From NCBI GenBank assembly GCA_025266875.1, contig JALLLT010000001.1:1178001-1242000 (forward strand): a stretch of 64,000 nt of DNA, read 5' to 3'. A program made the position numbers and the translations under genes. The DNA comes from Fennellomyces sp. T-0311. Its lineage: Eukaryota; Mucoromycota; Mucoromycetes; Mucorales; Lichtheimiaceae. Every line of letters starts with the position of its first letter. Within the stretch, counting starts at the first letter, position 1. Below the pieces are notes generated by a model, which saw only the letters and a list, made by a program, of their open reading frames with translations, searched no databases and had not been told where the DNA came from. Below are positions 25,701 through 36,629 of the stretch, piece by piece.

Positions 25701-26781
25701 CGGTACTTGAAAATAATCATATCTTGGTCGTACTTGCTGGTAAGTTTTATCGCCCAAACTCTGTAACAGGAGCATTCATGCATATCAAAAAAGATAAAAC
25801 CCTGTACGCCTATGCGCTTCAAGGATTGGATCCAACGGCAAATGGAAGTGGTGGTAGCAACAACAAGAGCAACAGCAATCCGCCTAGCCAGAAGATCGCG
25901 CAGCACATTACCTACTTTTACGCTGGCATTTGTAATGGTCGAACACTTGTGGTTGCTATGAAACGACGTGGTATGGATAGTCATTTCCGCGCATACGAAC
26001 CTGTCTGCGGCGATTTGCGTCATCCCAAAAACGCAAAGTTCCTTGCTGGGCGATCGGGGTTGTTCAATATCAAGCAACCGCCTTCTTGGTTCCATATCTA
26101 CAAGGTAAAAGATAGAAAGGTGGCGGAATTACTGCTTTTGTCTTACATATGGGAATTTTCAATAGGAATTCTACATTGGAGCCGATTCCTCAGCTGTACA
26201 TCTACTAAAGGCACGTGTAGTTGTCGTGTGTGTCCGCGGCTTTGAAATCATCGACCCTGAGCATTTGACCATGAATCGTAACTTGCCGGATGTGAAGCAT
26301 CCAGATTTCGCTCCAATCTTGCAACGTGGTGACGATCTCAAGCCTCTCGGCATGTTCCGTTGTGGTGGATACTATCTGCTATGCTACAATGCATTTGCGT
26401 TCCTGGTGGATAATCATGGCACGCTCATACCAAACTCGTGGATTGAATGGGAAGGTACACCCGAGACAATTGCTTTCTGTTATCCGTATGTGATAGCCTT
26501 TGATTCTCGATTCATCGAAGTGCGACATGCAGAATCGGTAAGGTTTTGTTTGTTTGTTTACAAAAAAGAAAGGGGCAAAAGTTACTCACCTGAAAAAAAA
26601 AATGTAGGGCAAACTGATCCAAATCTTGGCTGGCGAACATATGCGGTGCTTGCAGTTTACGAACAGTTCAGCACCAGGACTATTTGCACCCATCATCCAT
26701 GGCTGTATGGCGCATCCTTTCAAGCCCGAGTTTCAATATGTATTCCAACTTGTTAGCACGTTCCAGCCCACAGGCGTTTAG
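22776..26781 (+). CDS. RhoGEF of the ROM1/ROM2 type (DEP-DH-PH-CNH), paralogue 2
   Basis: A second Rho1-type exchange factor with the same domain order as the gene at 12331-16626 but clearly diverged. In order: N-terminus MSQHHQRTASDSPNKS; a Ser/Pro-rich linker; a DEP-like region (LLSFPDYAMLSQLGEKLVLE to SLKRNTLYESEYEVYTLLEE); the Cys motif CYTQSCLPGQGGCYAPLCPN; the DH domain (IARQEAIHEIIYTEEDYVRD, LPVTRLQRYPLLIGAIQKKT); a PH domain (LHEGPLTRRSNMG) with a Gly/Val-rich insertion; and CNH (MIAIGTNLGVYMGVEGD to YVIAFDSRFIEVRHAES). The last exon (GKLIQILAGEHMRCLQF) ends VSTFQPTGV and TAG at 26779. Several short introns are clear, for example after IEYPLSFTGQEAV and after WFHIYK. Likely role: cell-wall integrity and polarised growth. 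Confidence 0.9.
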
Positions 26782-26814
26782 AAACGAGGAAAATCTCCCA
26801 CACACACATAACAC

Positions 26815-26853
<39 letters not shown>

Positions 26854-27167
26854 TACATACACATTACATATACCACTCAGCAAAACCAAAACTTCACACG
26901 CACACACCAAACAGCAACTCATTATTATTTCAACACTTTTCTAAATTAATATTGGTCGAATTATTTTTTAATTTGCATAATGAACAATAACACTTTTTTT
27001 AATACAACGGGACAATTGGCTCGATGCACGGTTGCACGGAAAACGTTATGCCGTTGGCCGGGATGGTACGTGTAACGTCGAGGCATACACCCACGCTCCC
27101 CCTTTTCTCCTTTGTTGACAGCATGCGCCAGTTACACCAATCTTGTTTGTGGTTGTACAATTCCGTT
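26782..27167. other. Convergent 3' region with AC microsatellite
   Basis: The convergent ends of RhoGEF 2 (+) and the RsfS gene (-) are separated by 386 bp. It holds the AC repeat and AT-rich sequence suited to 3' UTRs. Open frames here are low-complexity translations of the repeat. Confidence 0.6.
26803..26851. repeat. (AC)n microsatellite
   Basis: A run of about 45 bp of CA dinucleotides with few interruptions, in the 3' flank of RhoGEF paralogue 2. It explains the cysteine/valine and histidine/threonine open frames across it. Confidence 0.95.
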
Positions 27168-27942
27168 TTATTCTTCCGCCTCGTTGCTGGGTATCCACAG
27201 GGCTTCCAGATTGTAGTGCTTGCGAACCTCCGGGGTAAACAAATGCACCACACAGCTTCCCAAGTCAATCAGCACCCAACCTGATTGATCGTCCTTTCCT
27301 TCGATATGTGGTGCTGCATATTCTTCCTTGGCCGAAGGATGCTCTCGTATCACCTTGTTCACCTATATATAACCCTGGGTTATAGCGCGCAGACCTCAAA
27401 AAACCCCCTGTCCAAAAATATACACGTACTGTTTGGCGAATCTGCTCAGCAACGTTGGTGAGAAATCGGTCACCTTTGTCACTCTCGGCTACAATCATAT
27501 AGTCTGTCCAATCACATCGTCCTCGTACATCCAACACTTGAATCGCGTCCATTTTGTTTTCGTCAAGTAAATCTCGGATATTCTCGGGTGACAAGTCGCC
27601 GGAATCAATCAGTCGTTTGGAAGCTTCTTGCATTGCCCATCGGCCATTGAGATGATCGTCTACTGCGCGACGTTGCCATAGCGGTACAAATTCTTTGTCC
27701 TCTTGATCTTCAACAAACCATTCCGTGTCAACGGGCTCTTCTTCACTTGGATAAAGCTCGGGATAATCTTGAGGATCGATCGTTTCGACATGTTCTTGAT
27801 CCTTATTTGGAGGTTGCTGCGGCGGTAGGTTTGTTGTCGTCGTTAACCAGCGCGGTTGACATGACAACAGGGATCGTTGTACAGGTCGCAATGGTGGTCG
27901 GACGAACGCGATCCTTGCGAATGATCGTGTAAACTTATGCAT
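27168..27942 (-). CDS. Mitochondrial ribosome silencing factor (RsfS/MALSU1 family)
   Basis: RsfS-family proteins bind ribosomal protein uL14; in mitochondria they assist large-subunit assembly. Two exons (27430-27942 and 27168-27362) around a 67-bp intron give 235 aa. The start [20 protein letters not shown] is preferred over an upstream in-frame ATG because it begins a typical Arg-rich mitochondrial targeting sequence. An acidic linker ([20 protein letters not shown]) follows. The RsfS domain occupies the C-terminal part: [20 protein letters not shown], then after the intron [20 protein letters not shown] with the conserved D-x-G-x-x-V-V-H-x-F motif, and [10 protein letters not shown]. In yeasts this domain can be fused in ATP25; here no second domain follows, so it is a stand-alone factor. 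Confidence 0.87.
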
Positions 27943-28397
27943 ATTTTTGGGGAACAATAAGAGGAGTATGGAGCAAAATTTTCGCGTTCCGCATGTCAAC
28001 CGAAAAAAAAAACGAATTGCAAGGTTGGGTGTTTCACAGAACCAGGCACGGATGACCACCAAAAGTCATCCGATCGTTTGCCATTATTTTTTTAGCTATC
28101 TCACCCACGATCGCCGTGGATAGAGCCGCCCCGTTCTCTCACGCATGACTCATAACTTTTTGAGGTAGTTTCATGGATTTTTTTTGGGGGGAGGATAGTT
28201 TTCATTACAAGAGAGAGAGAGAGAGGGGTATGTATAGTCATATAGTTATATGTATATAAGAGGGAAGAACAGAATTATCTACAAAAAGCCGATAGATAGG
28301 ATAAGGGAGAGAGAAGCTTGGAATGAATATGCAAGTATAATAACACATGATGGATGGACGGGTTTTTTGGGATGTGTGCAGACGGAAAACGAGACAA
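27943..28397. other. Intergenic upstream of the RsfS gene
   Basis: A 455-bp stretch with a short GA-rich run near 28210-28224 and poly-T tracts. It carries the upstream region of the RsfS gene and the 3' flank of the zinc-finger gene. No other element was seen. Confidence 0.4.
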
Positions 28398-28988
28398 TTA
28401 GGTACACTGAGAAGGCCGTGGCTCAATGCACGCAACATTGGCCAGATCCCTCAAGGATTCATAAAAGAGCGGGGTCTCTCGGAAGCGTGCAAACCCCTCC
28501 AGCGCCTCGAATTCGTCCAGGGTCAAATGAATCGGGTTGCACAGATCGGCTACGGATAAACGTCGTTGTTTCGGCACATCCTCGTCGCTTTCGTCGTCTT
28601 CCCAGTGCGGCTGTTCGGGCGAGCCCAGCGAAACCGGCGACATCAAGCCGCCCTGATACGTTTGCTGGTCCTGCTGCTGCTTTCGTTGGTGCGTGGGTCG
28701 ATGTGTTTGGGTGTGCTGCATCATGTTATCGAAACGACTGAACATACGAGTGCAACCAGGCACGACGCATTGGTACGGTTTCTATACAATAGTACGTGAG
28801 CAAAAAAAAAACGTGAAAAATTTTTGCCACTTTTTCTTCCTTACCTCGCCAGTGTGCTTTCGCGTATGCCTTGCCAGATGCTCGCTTCTGGTGAAGACCA
28901 TATGACAGTCGCCAAAGCCTTTGCATTGGAACAGTTTGGGTTTGCTTTCGGTGGAGTGGCTGCTGCGCGATTTTTTGATGGGCGGCAT
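28398..28988 (-). CDS. Small C2H2 zinc-finger transcription factor
   Basis: Two exons (28845-28988 and 28398-28781) around a 63-bp intron give 175 aa. Two adjacent C2H2 fingers lie at residues of about 20-75. Finger 1 is [20 protein letters not shown] followed by RHTRKHTGE. Finger 2 is [20 protein letters not shown] followed by HTQTH. The pair and the TGEKPYQC linker, which spans the intron, resemble fungal two-finger factors of the Rgm1/Usv1/Seb1 type, which bind stress-response-like elements. The C-terminus is acidic and Gln-rich with [20 protein letters not shown]. An upstream open segment (about 29050-29160) could be an additional 5' exon, but no acceptor precedes the ATG at 28988. The target genes are unknown. 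Confidence 0.82.
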
Positions 28989-30174
28989 GTTTTGTGTTGC
29001 AGGTAAAAAAAGAATAAAAAGGTAAAAAAAAAAGGGGGAGCGAAAAAGTTCTCGGCTTTACCTTTTTGTAAGCGCTTTCTGTGGCCCAAACTTCCGTCAT
29101 AGTGATGTTGAGCTTAGGCTGGATTCCATGACGTTCCACACGATCCTTTGACTCATCCACTCTACCCCCCGTTCTTTTTATGGCGCCGACGTATTTTTAC
29201 GCGTCTCTTTTTTTTCCTGGCCCTGCTGCTGCGGCACCCGTCTTTGGTTTTTCAGGCCTTCCATGCGCCGCAGAGAGCAGGAACAATCATCTGATCAACT
29301 CAAAAAAAAAGAGCATCACCTGTTGCAGTGTCGCACAAGTGTTCCGCTTGGTCAGGGCGCGATTCAGGCACGCTCTAAACCCAATTTTGCTGAGCGTTCT
29401 TGGGTCATTGTAACCTCATGCCCCTCATTGTTTCTCATTCTACCACTTCTTTCCCGAACATCGCCGCTGTTCGGCTGCCCTAGAAGCGGGCTCCAGCCGC
29501 GTGTTCTTGCTAAACCCACAACTCCTTGACAGCCCGCCAACCTGTCCCTCCCTTCCTCGCCTCTCTCTCATTATTAATCCCGCCGCCGGCAGCTGCAAAC
29601 CAGTAATACACTTTCAGGTTCGGAGCTGGTACGGCCTTGCTTTTCAGCACTTTATGACATGTGCATCTATGCCGGGAAACGTGATCTCGCTGCACCTTTC
29701 CCAGCCTTCCGCTCGTCCATTTTATCAAAGTGGATGACGAGATCGCTCCTTTTTAGCCCGACAATGCGCTAGTGCCGTCTGCAGTGGCCGTCTGTCGTTG
29801 TGACACTATCGTCACGAGGCACGCGCTCCCCAGATGAGCGATCCCAACGATATCAGCGCCGTTAATATAGATACGCAGCTGTCGGGGCAGCGCTGCGCTT
29901 TCTACGAGCCCAATCTTCTCTTTATTGATCCGTTGGCTTGAACTGGATGATCACCGGCGCCCAGGCCCAACGTGCGGTGCCGTGGGTTGAAGCCGGATCA
30001 ACGATGATCCCAATAATTGAGGATGACATGGACAGCGGCGTTTTCTTCTTTCCACAATGAGCAACACGTCCGTGCCTGAACCCAAAAAATACTCCGATAC
30101 GAAGCAACCACCGGGTGGCTTTGCCCTGGCAACTTGCTTGGGTCTGTTGTATTGCTTTCCAAAACCTTCCAAAT
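28989..30174. other. Intergenic between divergent zinc-finger and uL30m genes
   Basis: About 1.2 kb, more GC-rich than other spacers, presumed to hold the divergent upstream regions of the C2H2 gene (-) and the uL30m gene (+). An open segment at about 29050-29160 (-) might be 5' coding or UTR of the zinc-finger gene. No defined site was recognised. Confidence 0.35.
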
Positions 30175-30459
30175 ATGCATCGGTCATTCAGCAGCAGTGC
30201 CACCGCCGCCAAATTCTACAAAGTCACCCTAACACGCTCGACCATTGGTCTGTCCAAAGACTACCGTGCCGCCGCCAAAACTCTCGGCCTGGTCCGTCTG
30301 CATCAAACCTCATACCAACCCGTCAATCCCAGCACTGCCGGTCTCATTTTGAAGCTGAAGGAAATCGTACGAGTAGAAAATGTCGACCGTGTTCCAGACA
30401 AGTCTGAAACCGTACAAAAGGCTCAGCGCGGTTACAAGGTTGTGGGTCGCATGCTGTAA
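30175..30459 (+). CDS. Mitochondrial large-subunit ribosomal protein uL30m
   Basis: An intronless gene of 94 aa. The N-terminus MHRSFSSSATAAKFYKVTLT combines a short Ser/Arg targeting peptide with the first strand of the uL30 fold. The core reads KVTLTRSTIGLSKDYRAAAK, then TLGLVRLHQTSYQPVNPSTA and GLILKLKEIVRVENV. This matches the L30 pattern (K-V-T-L-x-R-S-x-I-G, L-G-L-x-R-x-x-x-x, G-x-I-x-K-v-x-x-x-v-x-V). Known yeast counterpart: MRPL33. The tail GYKVVGRML is typical of fungal mitochondrial versions. It lies about 2.2 kb from the mitochondrial RsfS gene. Confidence 0.92.
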   Translation: MHRSFSSSATAAKFYKVTLTRSTIGLSKDYRAAAKTLGLVRLHQTSYQPVNPSTAGLILKLKEIVRVENVDRVPDKSETVQKAQRGYKVVGRML

Positions 30460-32386
30460 GACGCATGATGTAAATAATAAAAAAAAACTATTCTTCTACG
30501 GCTATGTTCATGCTACAATGACGTCTGGATATGAATCATGCACGCCATGCTCATTTAGACAGTTGCTGGAGACGCTTCATGATGACATCCGTGATCGTTT
30601 CAGGCACGGTTTGAGATACATATATACTCTTCATGCATATAGTCACATTCCAAATTGAATCTGTAAGTATGCTTATCCGTTGTCATCTTTCGATGTAGCC
30701 TACTTCTGTCCACAGGAGCAGGGTGAGACTATCAGCAGCCGCTGTTTTTCTTTCTTACCGACTAGGCAAATGTTGCTTTGCACACCGTTGCACGGTCAGA
30801 CAACGGACCATCTGACAGACCGCGAAAGTGCGTTCCCATTGGTCTACGAAGCACAGAGCGACACGTTAGTACTGATGGAAGGGAACTCTTGTTTCGCTCT
30901 GGAACCCAGCATCCAGTAACACATGCGGTCTAGTCGTTCAACGTCTGTGCACCACGTGTGATTCATGCAAAGCTTGTCCGATGAACAAAGCCGCCGTTCT
31001 TTGCCATTAATATATGAAAAAAGATACATTTAAGCAAACGCTGCAAGGTAGTGCGCAATGATAAAGCCAAAGCAGTGTTCTATCCAATTCTCATTCACTT
31101 TCGGAAAGACCGATAAGAGCCAAAAGTTGGCGACATCATACTGTTTTCACGACCCCTTATTATCGTCCATGAAACGCCGGATATAAATATTCACGTGTGA
31201 GTAATTTACTTTTTCCAAAGCGTATAACCAGGTCGGGACTCGGTCCGGTTCCCTTTGAATGATCATGAAACGATCGTCCGATTATTCGGGCGTCCTTCCT
31301 CATTTAATGGGATGATCAATGCCCCTCGGACAAATGTTTTCTCCAGGATCACACACGCACTCCTTCGCGAAATAACATTATCTGCTTTAGGCTCTTACCG
31401 AACATCTGAGATCTCGTGTACCAGATTTTTCACAGCTTGAAAGTCATAGTGTCTGGTATTAATAGAAAGTGGTTTGAAGCAAATATAGTAATAGCTTTTT
31501 GGAGTTGATGATCACCTTTGGCATGAATCTTGTCATGCACTATTTAATGGTCGAACAGGTGATATGCTTGTTGTTTGACATGCAGTCAAGGAGCGATGCG
31601 CAGCTACTACGCATACAAGGAATAATGTTATTAGTGCTGTTGGTTTTGCGTGACATCAACATTTTTGTTGTGCGCTATTGGCACTCCATCTAGTTTCTGG
31701 CCATCTAAAACAGGAATACCTCGGTATCGTTGTGATACTATAGCTTTTGTGGGACATGGAATGTTGCAACGAAAGATGAACTACTTAAGTGTTAATGGGA
31801 TCCAATCATAGCCGATATGTAATGTCTTTTATGTCAATCCCAGAGTATATCAATCTTATATGTAACGTTTCTAGTGACGAAAACGTTTACAGCTATTTTC
31901 AAAATTCCCTGGGTAATAAAGTAAGTTGTGGTTGGGTAATAGTACACGACGTTGCATTGCTGACGACAACTGCACTTTTCAGTTTTTTTTTATCAAGTGT
32001 CTTTCCTTCGCCGTTGCTCTCTTGGTGATAGGGCGACATACCACCCTTATATACTTGGTAGCCGACTTTTAAGAAGCTTTGGAGAGTATGATACTTATTG
32101 AAGGGCACTTTTCCGCTGTGTCCAACGCTACTATGCTATATCTGATCGTCTGTTCCATTTGCTTACGGTTAGTTGGTACAAAGCATACTTTTTGATTTTC
32201 TGTTACTGAAATCAGATATTTCTAGCGCTTACATGGATGCAATTGATTGGATACCTAGTAATGTTCAATAAAGATACATTGCAGGTACAACATACAGGTG
32301 TCTCAGATTCTTTTTTTATGTGTATCCATCCGTCGTCCTTCACATAGAGATGTATTATTCAGCTTCAGCCTCACTAGAAACTTATC
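30460..32386. other. Intergenic, no gene seen
   Basis: About 1.9 kb between uL30m and NUMOD4/HNH copy B. Several open frames of 60-80 codons occur, none with recognisable motifs or splice partners. No tRNA or repeat was found. Confidence 0.45.
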
Positions 32387-34144
32387 TGCAGCACATGTAA
32401 ACAAAAGGTACCAATTCTATTTGGACGCCTCCCTGCAGTTCCCATAGCAACTGCACCTTCTTTTTTTACTTTTTTCGTCGCAATGCGAAACTTCAAGACA
32501 AGAGAACGCGTCTTGTTTCAAGAGAAACTATCAACTGAAGAAGGAATTGTTGACGAGGAACTGCATGGTAAGCCATGGGAGGATGTTGAGATGGGCCAAG
32601 TCGTTCCATGCTGAATGTTAGTCATTGGCGTATAGACTTTGATACAAAGAAGAGCAGCGTGTGCAAGAACAGTGAGCAAAGAGAAGACGATGCAGGTAAG
32701 CATGGGTGAAGGAGAAATCATTATGCGTAAATTGACGCGTTATCTTTAGACGCGCCCACCTCGAGCACAGCTGAAGAACTCGAGTGGCATCAAATCCGTC
32801 ATCCAAGGCTGCCAACCACCATGCCTCCCTGTTACTTTGTCAACAAGCTGGGTGCCATAAGTTCAAATACTTCCGGAAAACTCAAGCTATTGGAACCAAA
32901 TAAAAGAAGAAATAATATCAATTACCAACTTAATGTTGGCAAACAGAAGCGCACCAGCTTCAGATTGGATGAAATCATGGCTGCAACATTCTCTGGCCAG
33001 CAGTATGACAAGAGCCAGCACTACATCTTCCACAAAGACGGAAACCAGAAGAATTGTGCGTGGGCCAACCTCATCGTGTGCGACTTGCCGACACTGCAAG
33101 CCATCGAAATCGAGAGACTCCAGGAAAAACACTCAGGCACAAAGTACACAGTGGTCAGAAATGTGCGTGACGATTATACATTCGAGCGATACCTTGTCTC
33201 GGACGCTGGAGGCATTTATTCCCTTATCACGCGAAAGCACCTTAGCCCTCGCAATAATAGTAGCCACGGATATCAAATGGTGCACCTCGTTCCAGATGCT
33301 GCCACTGGTAAAACGCATAGGGAGAGTTTCAATATCTTAGTGCACAGCATCGTGTTGCAGTCTTTTAAAGGACGCCGAGTGGATAATCTCCAGATTGATC
33401 ACTTCAGCGGCGAAAAAGCAGACAATTCTCTCAAAAACCTCGAGTTCGTTACTCACTCCGTAAATCAAAGTCGAAGCTATGGTCCAGTACAAACAGAAAC
33501 CCGTAATCTGCTGAAGGAACAAGGAAATGCACCCAAAAGAGACACAGTGCGGCCATTGCCACCAGTTACCGAAGAAACAAAATGGAAACCCATTGGTACT
33601 CTTCCCTGGAACGGGCGATCGTTCAGCAAGTACGAAGTGTCAGACATGGGCCACGTTCGCAGGATAGGCAATTCTAAACTGCTTTCATTGTCGTGTACGT
33701 TCGGTGGGTGTATTTTCGTATATATCTACTCTGATCAGCAGGTCATAAAGAGCTGTTGTTTAGACACAACAAGCACACGCCGATATAATGTAATTGTTTC
33801 CCGCCTCGTGGCCAACGCATTCGTTGAGGGCTACAGTGAGACACAAAATGTTGTCAAGCACCTTAACGGAGATCGGCAGGACAATCGCGCGCAGAACTTG
33901 GAATGGGTGGATAAAGTGAAGGGCTCAACTAATTTGAACGCGCGCAAGGTGGTGGCAGTACTTGCGGATGACCACAAGATACGGAAAGAGTTTCCGTCCA
34001 TTTCGAAAGCTCAAAGGGGATTGAATATACAGATTAAAAAAGTTCATTATGGCGGTACTGTCAAGAAAGAAGTCAACTGGGATGGAGTAAGAAGAATGGC
34101 TGTAATTCAAGTATTTCAATAAACTCACACTTCTGCTGGTGCCT
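32387..34144 (+). mobile_element. NUMOD4/HNH element, copy B
   Basis: About 1758 bp, inverted relative to copy A at 5966-7720. The conserved block again starts at a GCAGCAC motif and ends at GGTGCC shortly after the stop codon. The upstream non-coding part is also conserved between copies and keeps a short open frame (about 32482-32613, beginning MRNFKTRERVL) open in both, which could be an upstream exon or uORF. Flanks outside the block are unrelated to those of copy A. Confidence 0.7.
32608..34122 (+). CDS. NUMOD4/HNH homing-type endonuclease, copy B
   Basis: Two exons (32608-32695 and 32750-34122) around a 54-bp intron at the same position as in copy A give 486 aa. Exon 1 begins MLNVSHWRIDFDTKKSSVCK and joins through DDAD to EELEWHQIRHPRLP. 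The three NUMOD4/HNH-like units are as in copy A: HKDGNQKNCAWANL, IDHFSGEKADNSLKNLEFVT (with a neighbouring R-to-H change) and VKHLNGDRQDNRAQNLEWVD. Long stretches are identical to copy A. In contrast, residues around INYQLNVGKQKRTSFRLDEI, SLSCTFGGCIFVYIYSDQQV and DKVKGSTNLNARKVVAVLAD differ at roughly half of positions, and one codon is added in the first patch. Both copies being open and spliceable argues for recent activity or selection. Function as a nuclease is inferred. Confidence 0.75.
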
Positions 34145-36629
34145 CTACATTTCTAGGATAACCATGACTGCATCGAATGCAACTAAACCTTTAATGTTCA
34201 GATACATACTCATGTTTTGACCATATGATTTGACAGTGATTGGGTAATTTTTCATGCGAAACTGGATTAAATACATACGTAGGGCGGTCAGACATGAAGT
34301 CGGCTAAAGTATCTCTCTTTCATACAATACTATTTGCTTCATACAAACAAACGCTCTGTATTCTCTTCTCGTTAAGATCCACTGGAAACAACAAGCGTAA
34401 AGATTGGGAAAGAAAGCGCGACACTACGTAAAGTGGGCATGTCCTTGACAGTTGCTCTTTGAAGGATCAAACTATTTCTGTCTGAGTGATGCAATGAGAA
34501 TACCCAGTTTCATCGTTATGTGCATATCGGTAATTGATACACAAGGAGCTCTAGTTACTATCCTTGTAATATTCATGCATGTTACCTTTTGGTCTGTAGG
34601 TAACGATATTCAGAAAACTTATGATCTGCCCCTTCGTTGCTACTGAAGGTGTTATAAAAGTATGACCGAGAGGTGCAGTATATACTTTGCGCTTTAGACA
34701 AACAGGCATACATTCTCCAGCTGCAACTCTTTAAATAACCCAAGAAATCCGCTGGCTTTATTGGATTTTCTTTCGAATTAGCGAACGAAAAAGGATAGTG
34801 GAGAAAGACAAGGGCGACATCGTGGTGACACCGTACGTGCGATATTGGAGACCCTAGTTCCTTTGTGCTTTACCATGCCGTGGGATATCGCGAGTATTGC
34901 ACTGGTAGTCTGTTTGAAAAGTATTTGGCTGAAGCAGCTATCAGAAATACTCCAGTATGCGGTGTGGAGGGCAGCCTTCTCGAAACCTACCACAGGAGTC
35001 TTAGCGATGCAAGATTGAAGATAACATTGACACACTGAGGCTTGACTCCCAATCTAGATCATTGATAAACTTTTTGCACCTTGCTTGTTAGTTCTCGTCT
35101 GTTTCGGCTTTTACGGAGCTGGGCCTCCAAGTTCGAGTATAATTTCAGCAGTTGCTTTTGCTTTTAAAAGAAAGTCGTTCTAAATGCACAAAAGTTTGTA
35201 ATCCTGTAAAACAGAGGCTATACATTTTATTTAATTAATGTATTTATCTTTCAGCGCGTGTATTGAGCCGAAGAGTGTCTCCGGTAGGGGGCATTGTTGT
35301 TGCATTTGCAATAAAGAAATCCAATATGCATGATACCAACGACTATCAGTTTGCCATACAAGAGACTTGGCGGGTAAGACACAATTGCGATTATCGGTTA
35401 TGGATTGTGTATCAACTAAAATGTCTACTTTGTATTTGGTAGGGTTACACATATGTTTAGTAAGAATCAATTAAGCCCTAAATAGACATTACTGTATTTT
35501 TGATGACAGCGGATAGCTCATTTTGGGATGACGACTGTGTATGCTCTGCAATGCTTTCCTAGACACGGGGCAGCCATCCAAGGTAAGAGATAATTACACG
35601 GAAAGCCTGTCATTGTTAAATCCGGTATATTCAGCATGCGTTCAAGCGGTCAAACATGCGTTGATAACGGTCGTCCTATGGACAGTAACTGATCTACAAG
35701 ATGCGGAGTGCTGTAGTTGATCGGCGGTGGCGCGGTCCTATTTTGTTCACGGTTTATGCTTTTCATCCAACAGCACAGCAAGGGCGAGATGGAACGGGGC
35801 CCACACTCTCTGGAACCTAGTACCCAATGCAGACGACGATTAAATATAGATTTCCACGGTTATAAATAAACGGGTGCGATGACCACCCTGGTTGCACTGG
35901 TCCATGAAGCCGGAACCGATCATGGGCAGGTGATGTCATGCATTATTAAATGCAAGACCAGCAAGAGCGCAAGGCATAAAGTGCTCCGCTGCCATGAAGG
36001 AAAGGTTGCACAGCTCCTTCGATCCGCCACCACAGGAGCAGACCTGGGAGGTAAATTCACAGCGCGCTACTATTAATATAAACTATATATATATACAAAG
36101 AACCCCGGTCAACGAGCGAGTGTGTCATGTTCGTTGAGCACACCCATGATCCGGTCCTGCGCCGAAAAAGAAGAGCGGCTACCATTCTCGTTACACAGGG
36201 CCGAAAGGGCAGTCTACATGCGTGGGCTGTCAGTTGGCAACAGTCGCCTTTAAAACGGGGACAAGCGGCCAGACGTGTCGGGAACGGGTGCAGCGCGACA
36301 GGCTGGTTTTGCGGGGCTAGGAGCTGGGCGATCGTTTTCACACGTTGCGATTGGGGAGTGCACGTTCGCAGGTCGCCGATTTGAAAGAAAATGAAAGATT
36401 TCTGCGTTGGCAATTAACCAAATTGTGTGGGTCGAGAGCAATATTAACTGCTTTAGTGTAACGTCTACACTTTTGTAACACCGGCTCTCCGTGCTTTGTT
36501 GGCTTTATTCGGTTTCTCTGCTTTCCCTATTTTTATTCTTTTTGCCTCCTCTCTTTCACTCTTTCTCTTTCTCTTTCTCCCTTTCCCCACACCCAGGTTG
36601 GTGTTGTCAACAATAGAGTAAGCCGCGCC
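34145..36629. other. Intergenic, no gene seen
   Basis: About 2.5 kb. Short open frames only. A frame at about 34822-35022 (+) stays open for some 66 codons but has no ATG-supported context or known motif. The last 200 bp hold a CT-rich tract (36530-36600) typical of a fungal promoter or 5' UTR for the gene that follows. Confidence 0.45.

Noticed and set aside
26680..26944. Open frames over the AC repeat
   Set aside because: They are translations of the (AC)n microsatellite and of the RhoGEF last exon on the wrong strand or frame.
29050..29160. Upstream exon for the C2H2 gene (begins MDESKDRVERHG)
   Set aside because: A donor is present but no AG acceptor occurs before the ATG at 28988, so it cannot be joined with confidence.
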